In this document: positions 17,946 to 26,564 of the stretch, piece after piece
Layout of the letters: each line of letters starts with the position of its first letter
How positions within the stretch are numbered: position 1 is the stretch's first letter
Assembly (NCBI RefSeq): GCF_035946055.1
Contig: NZ_CP108364.1
Span: 744,001 to 808,000, forward strand
Direction: 5' to 3'
DNA: 64,000 nucleotides
From: Streptomyces sp. NBC_01341
Lineage (GTDB): Bacteria > Actinomycetota > Actinomycetes > Streptomycetales > Streptomycetaceae
Position numbers and translations under genes: made by a program
The notes under the pieces: generated by a model
The model's database searches: none
What the model was told of the DNA's origin: nothing
What the model saw: only the letters and a program-made list of their open reading frames with translations

Positions 17946-18794
17946 TCAGACCCGCCGCGGGACCGTCGGGCGATACCCCCTCTCGATGAGCGCGGGCAGG
18001 TACCGCCGCAGGGCCGCGACGCTCTGGGACCGGTTGCCGCCCGCGTCGTGCGAGAGGACCACCACGCCCGGCGCCGCGCCCTTCTTGACCCTGCGCACGA
18101 TGGTGTCGGTACCCGGCTCGGTCCAGTCCAGGGTGTCGACCGTCCACGCCATCGGCTCCATGCCCATCGAGGCGCCGATCTCGAATGAGTTGCGGTTCCA
18201 CGCGCCGTAGGGGGCCCGGTACCAGAGCGGCGGTGCGCCGAGTGTCTTCTCGATCACCTCGCTCGTGCTGCCCAGTTCCTTGCGGATGCCGGCCCTCGAG
18301 AGCTTCGGGATCAGCGGGTGGGACCAGCTGTGGTTTCCGACCACGTGGCCGTCGTCGGCCATTTCGCGGAGCAGATCCCGGTTGTCGGCCGCCATCTCTC
18401 CGCACAGGAAGAACATCGCGCGGACGTCGTACCGGCGCAGGACGGCCAGGATGTCCGGGGTGTACCGCGGGTCGGGGCCGTCGTCGAAGCTGAGGACCAT
18501 GGCGTCGTCCCCCAGTTCGGGCAGCTCCTCGAACGGCCGGGTGCGGATGGGCGGCGGGGCGGGCCGGAAGCGGGACGGGGTGCTCGCGGTCATGGGCCGC
18601 AGCCGGTAGTCACCCGGACCCGCCTGGGCACTGGCCGGAGGCCCCGCCGCCGGGGCCGGCGGCGGCTCGCCGCCCGGGCGCGCGGGGGTGCCCGCCGGAT
18701 CCGCCGCGATCATGTGCACGGCCGTGGTGGCGCCCAGGGCGAGGCCAAGACGCAGCAGGGTGCGACGGTCCGCTGAAATCTGATCATGCTTCAT
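17946..18794 (-). CDS. Polysaccharide deacetylase with Tat signal
   Basis: A 282-residue carbohydrate esterase family 4 (NodB) enzyme that removes N-acetyl groups from wall or extracellular polysaccharide. A twin-Arg signal (DRRTLLRLGLALGAT) and a Pro/Ala linker lead to the catalytic domain: SFDDGPDPR with Asp104 and Asp105, the metal-site HSWSHP (His155, His159), and RAPYGAW. The C-terminal LSHDAGG is also typical. All metal-binding and catalytic residues are present. ATG 18794 gives a compact Tat signal; the ribosome site is weak. Export as a folded metalloenzyme fits the Tat route. Confidence 0.88.
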   Translation of the reverse strand: MKHDQISADRRTLLRLGLALGATTAVHMIAADPAGTPARPGGEPPPAPAAGPPASAQAGPGDYRLRPMTASTPSRFRPAPPPIRTRPFEELPELGDDAMVLSFDDGPDPRYTPDILAVLRRYDVRAMFFLCGEMAADNRDLLREMADDGHVVGNHSWSHPLIPKLSRAGIRKELGSTSEVIEKTLGAPPLWYRAPYGAWNRNSFEIGASMGMEPMAWTVDTLDWTEPGTDTIVRRVKKGAAPGVVVLSHDAGGNRSQSVAALRRYLPALIERGYRPTVPRRV

Positions 18795-18956
18795 GAACAA
18801 CTGCTCGCACGGAGTTGCGCCCGCACCACTCGCCGACACATGGGATGTCACGTTTTGCACCCGATGGATGCAGTGCACACGCGGTGGCTCCGGCGGGCCG
18901 CGCCCCCGGTGGAGGCGGCGGCGGCGCGCGCGAGGGCAGCGGCTACCCTCGGGGCC

Positions 18957-19418
18957 GTGAAAGAGCAGCATGAAGACCGTTTCGAGCGCGGCACGGACGG
19001 CCCCAAGGTGATCGTCGCGGGCCTCGACGGTTCCGAGTCCTCGATGCGGGCCGCCGCGTATGCCGCGGGCCTGGCACGTCGGCAGAACGCGATGCTCGCA
19101 CTCGTCTACGTCCAGCCGGTGATGGCGGCCGGCGCCGCCCTAGGAGCGCCGGTCGGCGACGCCACCGGGGAGGTCGCGGAGGGACTGGTGCACGAGATCA
19201 GAAGCGCGACCGAGCGGCTCAAGGACATATGGAGCGTCCGCTGGGAGTTCCACACGTTCCGTGGTGATCCGTACAACGGACTGGTCACGGCGGCCGACGA
19301 ACTGAAGGCGGACGCCGTGGTGGTGGGCGCGTCGGAGTCCGCCGGGCACCGCTTCGTCGGTTCCGTCGCGGTGCGCCTGGTGAAGGCCGGGCGCTGGCCG
19401 GTCACCGTGGTGCCTTAG
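18957..19418 (+). CDS. Universal stress protein (UspA family)
   Basis: A 153-residue single-domain Usp. It begins after a short acidic leader with KVIVAGLDGSESSMRAAAYA, and ends with the nucleotide-loop region DAVVVGASESAGHRFVGSVA and PVTVVP. Family members often bind ATP and act in stress survival; here the loop (GASESAGHRFVGS) differs from the strict G-2x-G-9x-G(S/T) pattern, so ATP binding is uncertain. GTG 18957 is chosen because the upstream open frame is Arg/Ala-rich and crosses the deacetylase start. It stands alone. Confidence 0.82.
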   Translation: MKEQHEDRFERGTDGPKVIVAGLDGSESSMRAAAYAAGLARRQNAMLALVYVQPVMAAGAALGAPVGDATGEVAEGLVHEIRSATERLKDIWSVRWEFHTFRGDPYNGLVTAADELKADAVVVGASESAGHRFVGSVAVRLVKAGRWPVTVVP

Positions 19419-19457
19419 CGGCTCCTCCGGCCGGCAGGGCCCGTCTCCGCCCGCAGA

Positions 19458-20666
19458 TCAGCGTCCTTCGACGAGTCCGTCCTGGCCGGCGCCGCGACTG
19501 AGCACGACGCGCTCGATGCGGTCGTGGATCCCGGGCAGGTCAGCGCCTCCCGGACCCGCCTCGACCGACGCCGGGGCGAGGCCGACGATCCGGCCCGCCG
19601 CCGGGTCGAACCACTGCGGTACGAATTCGGCCTTGCTCACGGTCCAGCGCTCCCCGGGTTTCGCCGGCGGCGCGAAGGTGAAGCGGCCCATGGAACTCTC
19701 CCCGGCCCGCGGGTCCTGAGCCCCGTCGTGATCGGCCGTGGGACCGGCGATCTGGTTGCCCGTGCCGTAGACGATCCAGGTGCCGTTGACCTTCTCGTAC
19801 GCCTGCGGGACGTGAGCGGTGCCGACGATCAGGTCGATGTCGGGACGCCTGCCGGTGGCGGAGGCCGTCAGTTCGCGGCCGAGGGTGCGCTGGGCGCCGT
19901 CGGGTGCGTCCTGCCACTCGGTGCCCCAGTGCAGGGAGACGACCACCACGTCCGCACCGGCCTCACGGGCCTTCCTCGCGTCCGCGACGATGCGCGCCCT
20001 GTCGATCAGACCGACCGCCCACGGCTGTCCTGCCGGCATCTGGGCACCTGAGGTGCCATAGGTGTAGGCGAGATGGGCGACCTTCGCCGCATCCTTGCCC
20101 TTGCCCGCTCCGAGCAGGGCGGGGCGGGACGCCTCCGCCGCCGAACGGGCTGAGCCGGTATGGGCGACGCCTGCCTCGTCCAGGGCGTCGAGCGTCCGTC
20201 CGATACCCCTGGCGCCGTCGTCCAGGCTGTGGTCGGACGCGGTGGAGCACGAGTCGAAGCCTGTGGCGCGCAGTGCCGTCGCGACCTCGGGCGGCGACAT
20301 GAAGGCGGGAGCGCCCGTGTACGGGCCTCCCTGCTGTCCGTACACCGTCTCCATGTGACAGATGGCCAGATCCGCCTTCGAGACGGCCCGGGCCGCACCC
20401 TTCAGCATCGGGCGGAAGTCGTATCCCTGTCCGTCGGCGTCCTGTGCCGCCCGGTCGATGAGCGGGGTGTCCGGCAGGATGCCCCCGGCGGCCAGCAGCG
20501 TGAAGGCACCTCCCCCGCCACCGCCCGCACCGTTCGCGCCGTGCACGGCGGTGAGATGACGGCCCGCGAAGCCGGGGGGCGATGAGGGCGGGCCGGAGCA
20601 GGCCGTCGCCGTGGCGAGCAGGCCGGCGACGGCGATCGCCGCACTCGGTCGGATGCGCTTCGTCAT
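19458..20666 (-). CDS. CapA-family (poly-gamma-glutamate synthesis-like) lipoprotein
   Basis: A 402-residue lipoprotein of the CapA family, a metallophosphatase-like fold. Signal sequence TKRIRPSAAIAVAGLLATAT then lipobox ATAC. Family motifs include LLAAGGILPDTPLIDRA, ADLAICHMETVYG, GFDSCSTASDHSLDDGARGI and VVVSLHWGTEW with VGTAHVPQAYEKVNG. Typical CapA members have GD in place of AAGG and NxExP in place of HMETV, so the metal site may be altered. No other poly-glutamate genes are nearby. ATG 20666 has GGGAG 8 bases upstream. Confidence 0.82.
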   Translation of the reverse strand: MTKRIRPSAAIAVAGLLATATACSGPPSSPPGFAGRHLTAVHGANGAGGGGGGAFTLLAAGGILPDTPLIDRAAQDADGQGYDFRPMLKGAARAVSKADLAICHMETVYGQQGGPYTGAPAFMSPPEVATALRATGFDSCSTASDHSLDDGARGIGRTLDALDEAGVAHTGSARSAAEASRPALLGAGKGKDAAKVAHLAYTYGTSGAQMPAGQPWAVGLIDRARIVADARKAREAGADVVVVSLHWGTEWQDAPDGAQRTLGRELTASATGRRPDIDLIVGTAHVPQAYEKVNGTWIVYGTGNQIAGPTADHDGAQDPRAGESSMGRFTFAPPAKPGERWTVSKAEFVPQWFDPAAGRIVGLAPASVEAGPGGADLPGIHDRIERVVLSRGAGQDGLVEGR

Positions 20667-20923
20667 CAGCACGACTCCCAGGTCGGACAGTTTCAGCCAC
20701 CCGACTACACATATATCCATACCGCCGAGTCAAGGACAAAAATGACGAAGTACCTGAATCGGCCGTATCGGAGTCGGGTGACCGTTCACCGCACCATTCG
20801 CCGCTCCGTGCGACCGCTCGGCGCACGCCTCGGTGCACCGCCTGTTCCCCCGCGCCTTGATGCGTTCGTATACGCCAGGCGGGAGCGAGGCGTCAGGGGC
20901 CTCTTCGGGAAAGGACGTTCACC

Positions 20924-21493
20924 ATGATCACCGCGACGACAGATGAACGGGCCCTCGCCCGGATGCAGCGCGAACACGGCCCCGCACTCCTCCACTTCCT
21001 GCTGGGGCTGACGTTCGGTGACCGGCAGCGGGCCGAGGACCTGCTGCAGGAGACGCTCGTACGCGCCTGGCAGCACCCCGAAGCGTTCGACGCCCCCTAC
21101 GAGTCGATGCGGCCGTGGCTGTTCACCGTCGCACGGCGCCTGGCCATCGACGCGAGGCGGTCCCGCCAGGCGCGGCCGGCCGAGGTCAGTGACGTGGTCC
21201 TCGAGACGGCGCCCGCCCGCGACAACACCGCTGAGGCCGCGGCCCGCTCGCTGGACGTCCGTGAAGCCGTCCGGACTCTGAGCCCGGAGCACCGGGCGGT
21301 GCTGGTGCAGATCTACTTCCGCGGGCTCAGCGTGGGCGAGACGGCGCTGGCACTCGGGATACCGGCCGGCACCGTGAAGTCCCGTTCGTACTACGCGCTG
21401 CGCGTCCTGTCGCGCAACCTTCCCGGCTACTCGAGCAGGTCCTCCTCGTCCGCCAGCCCCAGCAGGGACGCCGCCTCCGCGACCTCCACATAG
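20924..21493 (+). CDS. ECF RNA polymerase sigma factor
   Basis: A 189-residue extracytoplasmic-function sigma factor. Region 2 is clear (DRQRAEDLLQETLVRAWQHP, RPWLFTVARRLAIDARR), as is region 4 (LSPEHRAVLVQIYFRGLSVG, then IPAGTVKSRSYYALRVLSR). The last 25 residues (after NLPGY) are low-complexity Ser/Ala sequence, which arises because the 3' end is antisense to a convergent anti-sigma-like gene overlapping by 67 bases. GGGAAAGGA precedes the ATG. Its signal is unknown; a cognate anti-sigma is probably the overlapping gene. Confidence 0.9.
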   Translation: MITATTDERALARMQREHGPALLHFLLGLTFGDRQRAEDLLQETLVRAWQHPEAFDAPYESMRPWLFTVARRLAIDARRSRQARPAEVSDVVLETAPARDNTAEAAARSLDVREAVRTLSPEHRAVLVQIYFRGLSVGETALALGIPAGTVKSRSYYALRVLSRNLPGYSSRSSSSASPSRDAASATST

Positions 21494-21624
21494 GCGGCCG
21501 CGCACGCGGCGCACCTCTGGAGGTGCGCGGCGACCGGAGCGCTCTCGCCGGCGGCCAGGGCATCGAGCACGTAGGCGCCCAGCGACTGCCGTACGTGCGG
21601 GTCGTCGCCGCGGTCGGCGGTCAT
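21427..21624 (-). CDS. Zinc-finger anti-sigma factor, convergent with the ECF gene
   Basis: A 65-residue protein with the zinc-binding anti-sigma (ZAS) fold: VRQSLGAYVLDALAAGESAP, then the H-x3-C-x2-C motif HLQRCAAC, then AYVEVAEAASLLGLAD. There is no membrane segment, so it would be soluble. It lies on the opposite strand from the sigma gene, and its last 67 bases overlap the sigma 3' end. The usual arrangement is sigma then anti-sigma in one operon, so this convergent layout is unusual. ATG 21624 gives the standard family N-terminus. Confidence 0.75.
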   Translation of the reverse strand: MTADRGDDPHVRQSLGAYVLDALAAGESAPVAAHLQRCAACAAAYVEVAEAASLLGLADEEDLLE

Positions 21625-21734
21625 CACACCTCGAATCTCCCGACGGATCCTGCCCTTCTGCCCACGCGGGGCACGCGCCCCCGGTTCAATGCTGCGTGTG
21701 GCCGGTGCCGAGTAGACGAAAGAGGCGAGACGGG

Positions 21735-22241
21735 ATGCGTCCCGATTACTGCGACGAAACCGGCGGGGGCGGGCTGCCGGTCCCGATGGCATGGATGTAC
21801 TCCGAGTACATCGCCGACGAACTGCTCGTGACCGGTGACCTCATGGAGCCGACCACCCTGGAGTTCCGGGCGGGGCGCGACGCGCTCGCCCTCACGATCT
21901 TCCTCTCCGACGGGGCGGCTGCCGAGGAACTGCCCGCCGTGCGGGTGGACGAGCTGCGGCTGCTCACCGCGTACGGCGCGGCGTGGCGCAGATGGGTCTG
22001 CGCCCGGCTGGAGGCTCTGGAGCGGCCCACCCCCGCCGACGGGCGGACCGATCCCGACCTGGTGATGGCGCGGGCGGCCTGGCGGTGGCTGGAGGAGACC
22101 GAACTGCTGGCCGCGGACCTCGACGCCATCGGTCCGCAGCAGTGGGAGCCGCTGGGCACCGAGGACGGCGAGGCGCAGGTCTGGACGCCGGCGTGGCAGC
22201 TCGGGCTGCCCCTCGGTCATCTGGCCGTCCACCTGTACTGA
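21735..22241 (+). CDS. Conserved hypothetical protein
   Basis: A 168-residue soluble acidic protein I do not recognise. It starts MRPDYCDETGGGGLPVPMAW and is rich in Trp, Leu and Glu in the second half (RRWVCARLEALERP, RAAWRWLEETELL, WEPLGTEDGEAQVWTPAWQL). No membrane segment, signal peptide or catalytic motif is evident. GAGGCGAG lies upstream of the ATG. It is divergent from the anti-sigma gene, with 110 bases between, so the two may share a promoter region and possibly the ECF regulon. Confidence 0.6.
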   Translation: MRPDYCDETGGGGLPVPMAWMYSEYIADELLVTGDLMEPTTLEFRAGRDALALTIFLSDGAAAEELPAVRVDELRLLTAYGAAWRRWVCARLEALERPTPADGRTDPDLVMARAAWRWLEETELLAADLDAIGPQQWEPLGTEDGEAQVWTPAWQLGLPLGHLAVHLY

Positions 22242-22276
22242 GACACCGGAAGCGCGCGGGGGTGGCCGCGGGCGGA

Positions 22277-23503
22277 TCACGAACCGTGCACTCCCGCACG
22301 GTACTTGGGGATCCGCAGCGTGATCCGCATCCCCGCGCCGACGCCCGTCTCGATGACGAGCCCGTAGTCGTCGCCGTACACCTGACGCAGCCGCTCGTCC
22401 ACGTTGAGCAGGCCGACACCGCTGGAGGTGCCGCCCTCGCCCCGCAGGATCTGCCTCAGGCGCTCGGGATCCATCCCCGTCCCGTCGTCCTCGATGACCA
22501 CCTCGGCCTCCGCACCGGCGTCCAGCGCACTGATCGTGATGCGGATCGGAGCGTCTCCGCCCCGGATCGTGCCGGGTGCCCGCAGGTGGGTGACGGCCCC
22601 CTCCAGACCGTGCTTGACCGCGTTCTCCACCAGGGGCTGGAGGCACAGGAACGGCAGCGCGACGGGGAGGACCTCGGGGGCGACCTGGAGGGTGACGGAC
22701 AGCCGCTCGCCGAATCGGGCCCGGACCAGCGCGAGGTACTGGTCGATGGAGTGCAGTTCGTCGGCGAGGGTGGTGAAGTCACCGTGCCGGCGGAACGAAT
22801 AGCGGGTGAAGTCGGCGAACTCCAGCAGGAGTTCACGCGCCTGCTCGGGATCGGTTCGGACGAACGAGGCGATGGCCGCGAGGGAGTTGAAGATGAAGTG
22901 CGGGGAGATCTGGGCCCGCAGCGCCTTGATCTCCGCCTCGATGAGCTGCGTGCGGGACCGGTCGAGCTCGGCGAGTTCCAGCTGTACGCACACCCAGCGG
23001 GCCACCTCTCCCGCGGCTCTGGCGAGCACCGCCGACTCGCGGGGCGCGTAGGCCACGAGGGTGCCGAGGACACGGTGATCGACCGTCAGGGGCACGGCGA
23101 CGGCCCAGCGCAGCGGGCAGTCGACGTCACCGCAGTCGGTGTGGAAGGCGGTGTCGCGGCCGCTGGCCAGCAGGCCCTCGACGTGGTGCATCACGTCCTT
23201 GCCGTGGTGCTCACCCTCTCCGTCCCACACGAGCACCCGGTCGCGGTCGGTCAGGCAGAGGGCGTCCGTGCCCAGCAGCGAGCGCAGCCCCCGCGCGGAG
23301 CGGCGCGCGCTCTCCTCCGTGAGCCCGGCGCGCAGCGGGGGCGCGGCGAGAGAGGCGGTGTGCAGGGTCTCGAAGGTGGCGTGTTCGACGGGTGTGCCCA
23401 CGTCGCTGGTGCGCACGGGGCGGGCGGTGCGCCCGAGCAGGAATCCAGTGCCGAACAGCAGCAGGGCCAGCACCGCGATGGCGGCGACCCCTGCCCCGGT
23501 CAC
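22277..23503 (-). CDS. LytS-type sensor histidine kinase
   Basis: A 408-residue kinase with one N-terminal membrane segment (VAAIAVLALLLFGTGFLLG), a GAF-like sensory region (about 50-190), the His_kinase domain with IKALRAQISPHFIFNSLAAI and a C-terminal HATPase (PLVENAVKHGLEG, EDDGTGMDP, SSGVGLLNVDERL). This type phosphorylates LytTR regulators; one is encoded at 25413-26165. GTG 23503 overlaps the stop of the symporter gene by 4 bases (GTGA, 23500-23503), which fixes the start and implies translational coupling. The ligand is probably the symporter's substrate or a metabolite of it. Confidence 0.9.
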   Translation of the reverse strand: MTGAGVAAIAVLALLLFGTGFLLGRTARPVRTSDVGTPVEHATFETLHTASLAAPPLRAGLTEESARRSARGLRSLLGTDALCLTDRDRVLVWDGEGEHHGKDVMHHVEGLLASGRDTAFHTDCGDVDCPLRWAVAVPLTVDHRVLGTLVAYAPRESAVLARAAGEVARWVCVQLELAELDRSRTQLIEAEIKALRAQISPHFIFNSLAAIASFVRTDPEQARELLLEFADFTRYSFRRHGDFTTLADELHSIDQYLALVRARFGERLSVTLQVAPEVLPVALPFLCLQPLVENAVKHGLEGAVTHLRAPGTIRGGDAPIRITISALDAGAEAEVVIEDDGTGMDPERLRQILRGEGGTSSGVGLLNVDERLRQVYGDDYGLVIETGVGAGMRITLRIPKYRAGVHGS

Positions 23504-24990
23504 CGGCCGCGCCCCGACGTGAGCGCCTCCGGCAGGTGGAAGCGGGTCATGGCGGCGTTGGTGCCCGGCGGTATGCGGCCCGGGGTGGCGAGGGAGACCA
23601 GGACCATGGCGAGGAAGCCGACCGGTACGGACCACACGGCCGGCCAGGCCAGCAGGGCGTGCGGCCAGCCCGGCGGGCGCACCGCCCCGCTGACGGTGAT
23701 GGCCACGGAGAGCAGGGCGGAGCCGCCCCCGAGCAGCAGTCCGGCGATGGCGCCGGGCGGGGTGAGGCGGCGCCACCAGATGCCGAGGACGAGCAACGGG
23801 CAGAAGGAGGATGCGGAGACCGCGAAGGCCATGCCCACCGCGTCGGCGACGGGCACGCGGCTGACCAGCAGCGAGCCCGCCAGCGGGACCGCGATGGCCA
23901 GGACGGTGGCCAGCCGGAAGTGCCGTACCCCCCGGGAGGGCAGGACGTCCTGGGTGATCACACCGGCGACGGCCATGGTGAGCCCGGAGGCCGTGGACAG
24001 GAACGCCGCGAACGCCCCGCCCGCCAGGAGCGCGCCGAGCAGATCGCCGCCGAGGCCGCCGATGACCCGGGCGGGCAGCAGCAGCACCGCGGCGTCGGCG
24101 TCACCGCCGTGCATGAGCTCGGGCGCGTACAGCCGCCCCAGGGCCCCGTAGACGGGGGGCAGCAGGTAGAACAGGCCGACCAGGGCGAGGACGGCGACGG
24201 TGGTGCGGCGGGCGTCGCGGCCGTTGGGGCTGGTGTAGAAGCGGACGACGACGTGGGGCAGCCCCATCGTGCCGAGGAAGGTCGCCACGATCAGCCCGTA
24301 CGTCGCGTAGAGCGGATGGTCGGCCCGGAAGACGGAGATCTGTTCGTCGAAGGTCACACGGGGGCGGCCGTCGCCCTGCCAGGCGATGACGAGGAAGATC
24401 GCGGGCACCAGGAGCGCGGTGAGCTTCAGCCAGTACTGGAAGACCTGGACGAACGTGATCGACCGCATCCCCCCGGCCGCGACGGCGATCACGACGACGG
24501 AGGCGACGAGTACGTCGCCGAGCCAGCCGGGCGCGCCCGTGAGGGTCTTCAGGGTGAGCCCGGCGCCCTGGAGCTGCGGCACCAGGTACACCCAGCCCGC
24601 ACCCACGACGAACACGCTCACCAGCCGGCGGACCTGCCGCGATTCGAGCCGCCCCTCCGCGAAGTCGGGGAGGGTGTACGCCCCCGAGCGGCGCAGTGGC
24701 GCCGCGACGAAGACCAGCAGGACCAGATAACCGGCGGTGTACCCGACCGGGTACCAGAGCATGTCGGGGCCGTGCACGAGGACCAGGCCCGCGATACCGA
24801 GGAAGGACGCGGCGGAGAGGTACTCACCGCTGATCGCCGCGGCGTTGAGGCGCGGCCGCACGGTGCGCGAGGCGACGTAGAAGTCGGAGGTCGTGCGGGA
24901 GATCCGCAGCCCGAAGCCGCCCACGAGGACGGTGGCCAGGACGACGAGGGCGACAGCGGCCACCGCTGCCGGATGCCCCGGGGTGCTCAC
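23500..24990 (-). CDS. Sodium:solute symporter (acetate/monocarboxylate type)
   Basis: A 496-residue SSS-family transporter with about 13 hydrophobic segments. Family marks include FYVASRTVRPRLNAAAISGE and YLSAASFLGIAGL near the sodium site, GMRSITFVQVFQYWLK, LPHVVVRFYTS, and GGAFAAFLSTASGLTMAVAG. These fit the ActP/MctP-like cation:acetate or monocarboxylate subgroup, which commonly travels with a small DUF485 protein, as here. GTG 24990 overlaps the DUF485 stop by 4 bases. It is embedded between a two-component regulator and its kinase, so expression is probably induced by substrate. Confidence 0.9.
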   Translation of the reverse strand: MSTPGHPAAVAAVALVVLATVLVGGFGLRISRTTSDFYVASRTVRPRLNAAAISGEYLSAASFLGIAGLVLVHGPDMLWYPVGYTAGYLVLLVFVAAPLRRSGAYTLPDFAEGRLESRQVRRLVSVFVVGAGWVYLVPQLQGAGLTLKTLTGAPGWLGDVLVASVVVIAVAAGGMRSITFVQVFQYWLKLTALLVPAIFLVIAWQGDGRPRVTFDEQISVFRADHPLYATYGLIVATFLGTMGLPHVVVRFYTSPNGRDARRTTVAVLALVGLFYLLPPVYGALGRLYAPELMHGGDADAAVLLLPARVIGGLGGDLLGALLAGGAFAAFLSTASGLTMAVAGVITQDVLPSRGVRHFRLATVLAIAVPLAGSLLVSRVPVADAVGMAFAVSASSFCPLLVLGIWWRRLTPPGAIAGLLLGGGSALLSVAITVSGAVRPPGWPHALLAWPAVWSVPVGFLAMVLVSLATPGRIPPGTNAAMTRFHLPEALTSGRGR

Positions 24991-25349
24991 GGTGCGGGGC
25001 GTCCTTCCACGAGCCGGGCGAAGTCGCGCTCGTTGCGTTCCGCCCTGCGGACGTACCACCAGCCGGCCAGGGTGAGGGGCGGGTAGGTGGCGAATCCGAG
25101 CACCGCCCAGACGACGGTGTTGCTGTGCAGCGCCTCGAAGACGAGCGGCAGTGTGCCGGCGACGAGCGCGAGCACGGCGAAGGCGGTCAGTCCGGCCCGC
25201 AGTTGGCTGCGCATCAGCGAACGCACGTAGGCGCCGCCGAGCGCCGTCTGCTCGTCGATCTCCGACTGTGCGCGGTAGCGGGGCAGCGGACGCACCCGCC
25301 GGGGCTCGCCCGTGACCACCTCGCGCCGGGGCGTGCTCTCTGCGGACAT
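24987..25349 (-). CDS. DUF485 membrane protein, symporter partner
   Basis: A 120-residue protein with two hydrophobic segments (AGLTAFAVLALVAGTLPLVF and VWAVLGFATYPPLTLAGWW) and a charged C-terminal tail (YVRRAERNERDFARLVEG), as in DUF485 (YjcH-like) proteins. These occur with acetate/solute symporters and may be small accessory subunits. The stop overlaps the symporter start by 4 bases (GTGA). The N-terminal 45 residues are hydrophilic. Confidence 0.85.
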   Translation of the reverse strand: MSAESTPRREVVTGEPRRVRPLPRYRAQSEIDEQTALGGAYVRSLMRSQLRAGLTAFAVLALVAGTLPLVFEALHSNTVVWAVLGFATYPPLTLAGWWYVRRAERNERDFARLVEGRPAP

Positions 25350-25412
25350 GGGCCCGGAGTGTAGGCGGCGCGGGGGCCGGCTGGGAAGGGGCCGGGGTCG
25401 GGTAGGCCCAGG

Positions 25413-26165
25413 TCAGCGGCCGGTCTGCCGCATCAGGAGGTCCCGCAGGGCCCTGGTGTGCCGACGGCTGACGGCGAGTTCGGCCGCCCCGATGCGGACG
25501 CTCATGCTGCCCGCGTCGAGCCGGAGTTCGTCGATGCGGTTCAGCGCCACGAGGTGGCGACGGTGGATGCGGACGAATCCCCGGGAGCGCCAGCGTTCCT
25601 CGAGGGTGGTGAGCGGTATGCGGACGAGGTGGCTGCCGGTGGCGGTGTGCAGACGGGCGTAGTCGCCCTGCGCCTCGGCGTACGCGATGTCGTCGACGGG
25701 CACGAAGCGGATGACTCCCCCGAGTTCCACCGCGACCTGGCCGGCCGCGGTGTCGTGGACGGGGGCGGTGCGTTCGCCGACCTGTTCGGCGACGCGGCGT
25801 ACGGCTTCGGCCAGGCGCTCGCGGCGGACCGGCTTGAGGACGTAGTCGACCGCCTTGAGGTCGAAGGCGTGCACGGCGAAGCCCTCGTGCGCGGTGACGA
25901 AGACGATCAGCGGAGGTGCGGCGAAACCGGCCAGGAGCTGGGCCACGTCGAGTCCGGTCAGGCCCGCCATGTGGATGTCGAGGAACACGACGTCGATCGC
26001 CGAGGGATCGTCCGGTCCGGCGTCGACGGCTCCGCCGATGCGGCGCAGCGCCTCGGTCGCGCCGGTGGCGCCCTCGGCGCTGCGGATGCGGGGGTCGGCG
26101 CGCAGGAGGTAGAGGAGCTCTTCCAGGGCGGGTTCTTCGTCGTCGACGGCGAGTACGCGCAGCAT
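25413..26165 (-). CDS. LytTR-family response regulator
   Basis: A 250-residue response regulator. The receiver has the acidic pair in VLAVDDEEPALEEL, the phospho-acceptor Asp in VVFLDIHMAGLTGL, Thr in FVTAHEG and Lys in YVLKPVRRE. The C-terminal LytTR DNA-binding domain has VDDIAYAEAQGDYARLHT, FVRIHRRHLVALNRIDEL and LAVSRRHTRALRDLL. It heads the regulator-DUF485-symporter-kinase group and probably activates it. The ribosome site at ATG 26165 is weak. The 63-base gap to DUF485 could hold a second promoter. Confidence 0.9.
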   Translation of the reverse strand: MLRVLAVDDEEPALEELLYLLRADPRIRSAEGATGATEALRRIGGAVDAGPDDPSAIDVVFLDIHMAGLTGLDVAQLLAGFAAPPLIVFVTAHEGFAVHAFDLKAVDYVLKPVRRERLAEAVRRVAEQVGERTAPVHDTAAGQVAVELGGVIRFVPVDDIAYAEAQGDYARLHTATGSHLVRIPLTTLEERWRSRGFVRIHRRHLVALNRIDELRLDAGSMSVRIGAAELAVSRRHTRALRDLLMRQTGR

Positions 26166-26309
26166 GAGGCCGGAGTTTAGGGCCTCTTGTACGAATCGCG
26201 CCGCGCTCGCACCCCCCGGTTCCGGAGCCCTGATCCGCGGGGAGGAGACCACGTGCTGTCCGGGTGCTGCGGCTTGAGTGATTCCCGGGTCCGTCGCGTA
26301 CCTGAGTGC

Positions 26310-26555
26310 ATGCGCGCCATCGAACCTCACCGCGACGCCGGAGCCTACGCACTCGGGGTGCTCGGGGCTGCCGACGCCTTTCGTTTCGAGGAGCACCTGA
26401 CGTGGTGTTCCGTGTGTGTGATCCAGGTGCGTGAGTTCGACGAGGTGGTGGACCGGCTGGTGGCCTACTCGCACCGGATGCCGGCCGGCGCCGCACCTTC
26501 GACGGCCGGTGCGCAGGGGCCCCGGTGGCTGGAGCGGGTACGCCGGCGGGGCTGA
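26310..26555 (+). CDS. Orphan zinc-finger (ZAS-like) protein
   Basis: An 81-residue protein with the anti-sigma zinc-finger pattern: HRDAGAYALGVLGAADAFRF, EEHLTWCSVC (H-x3-C-x2-C), and a helix VREFDEVVDRLVAYS. No sigma gene is adjacent; the nearest ECF gene is at 20924-21493. It may be an orphan anti-sigma factor or a redox-sensing zinc protein. It lies divergent from the LytTR gene and 9 bases from the convergent glycosylase stop. The ribosome site for ATG 26310 is weak, so the start may lie elsewhere. Confidence 0.65.
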   Translation: MRAIEPHRDAGAYALGVLGAADAFRFEEHLTWCSVCVIQVREFDEVVDRLVAYSHRMPAGAAPSTAGAQGPRWLERVRRRG

Positions 26556-26564
26556 CCGGGCGGG

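Noticed and set aside
23500..26496. Minus-strand frame of 998 codons covering several genes
   Set aside because: Only the part from 24990 down is a transporter. The upstream portion crosses the DUF485 and LytTR genes in the wrong frame.
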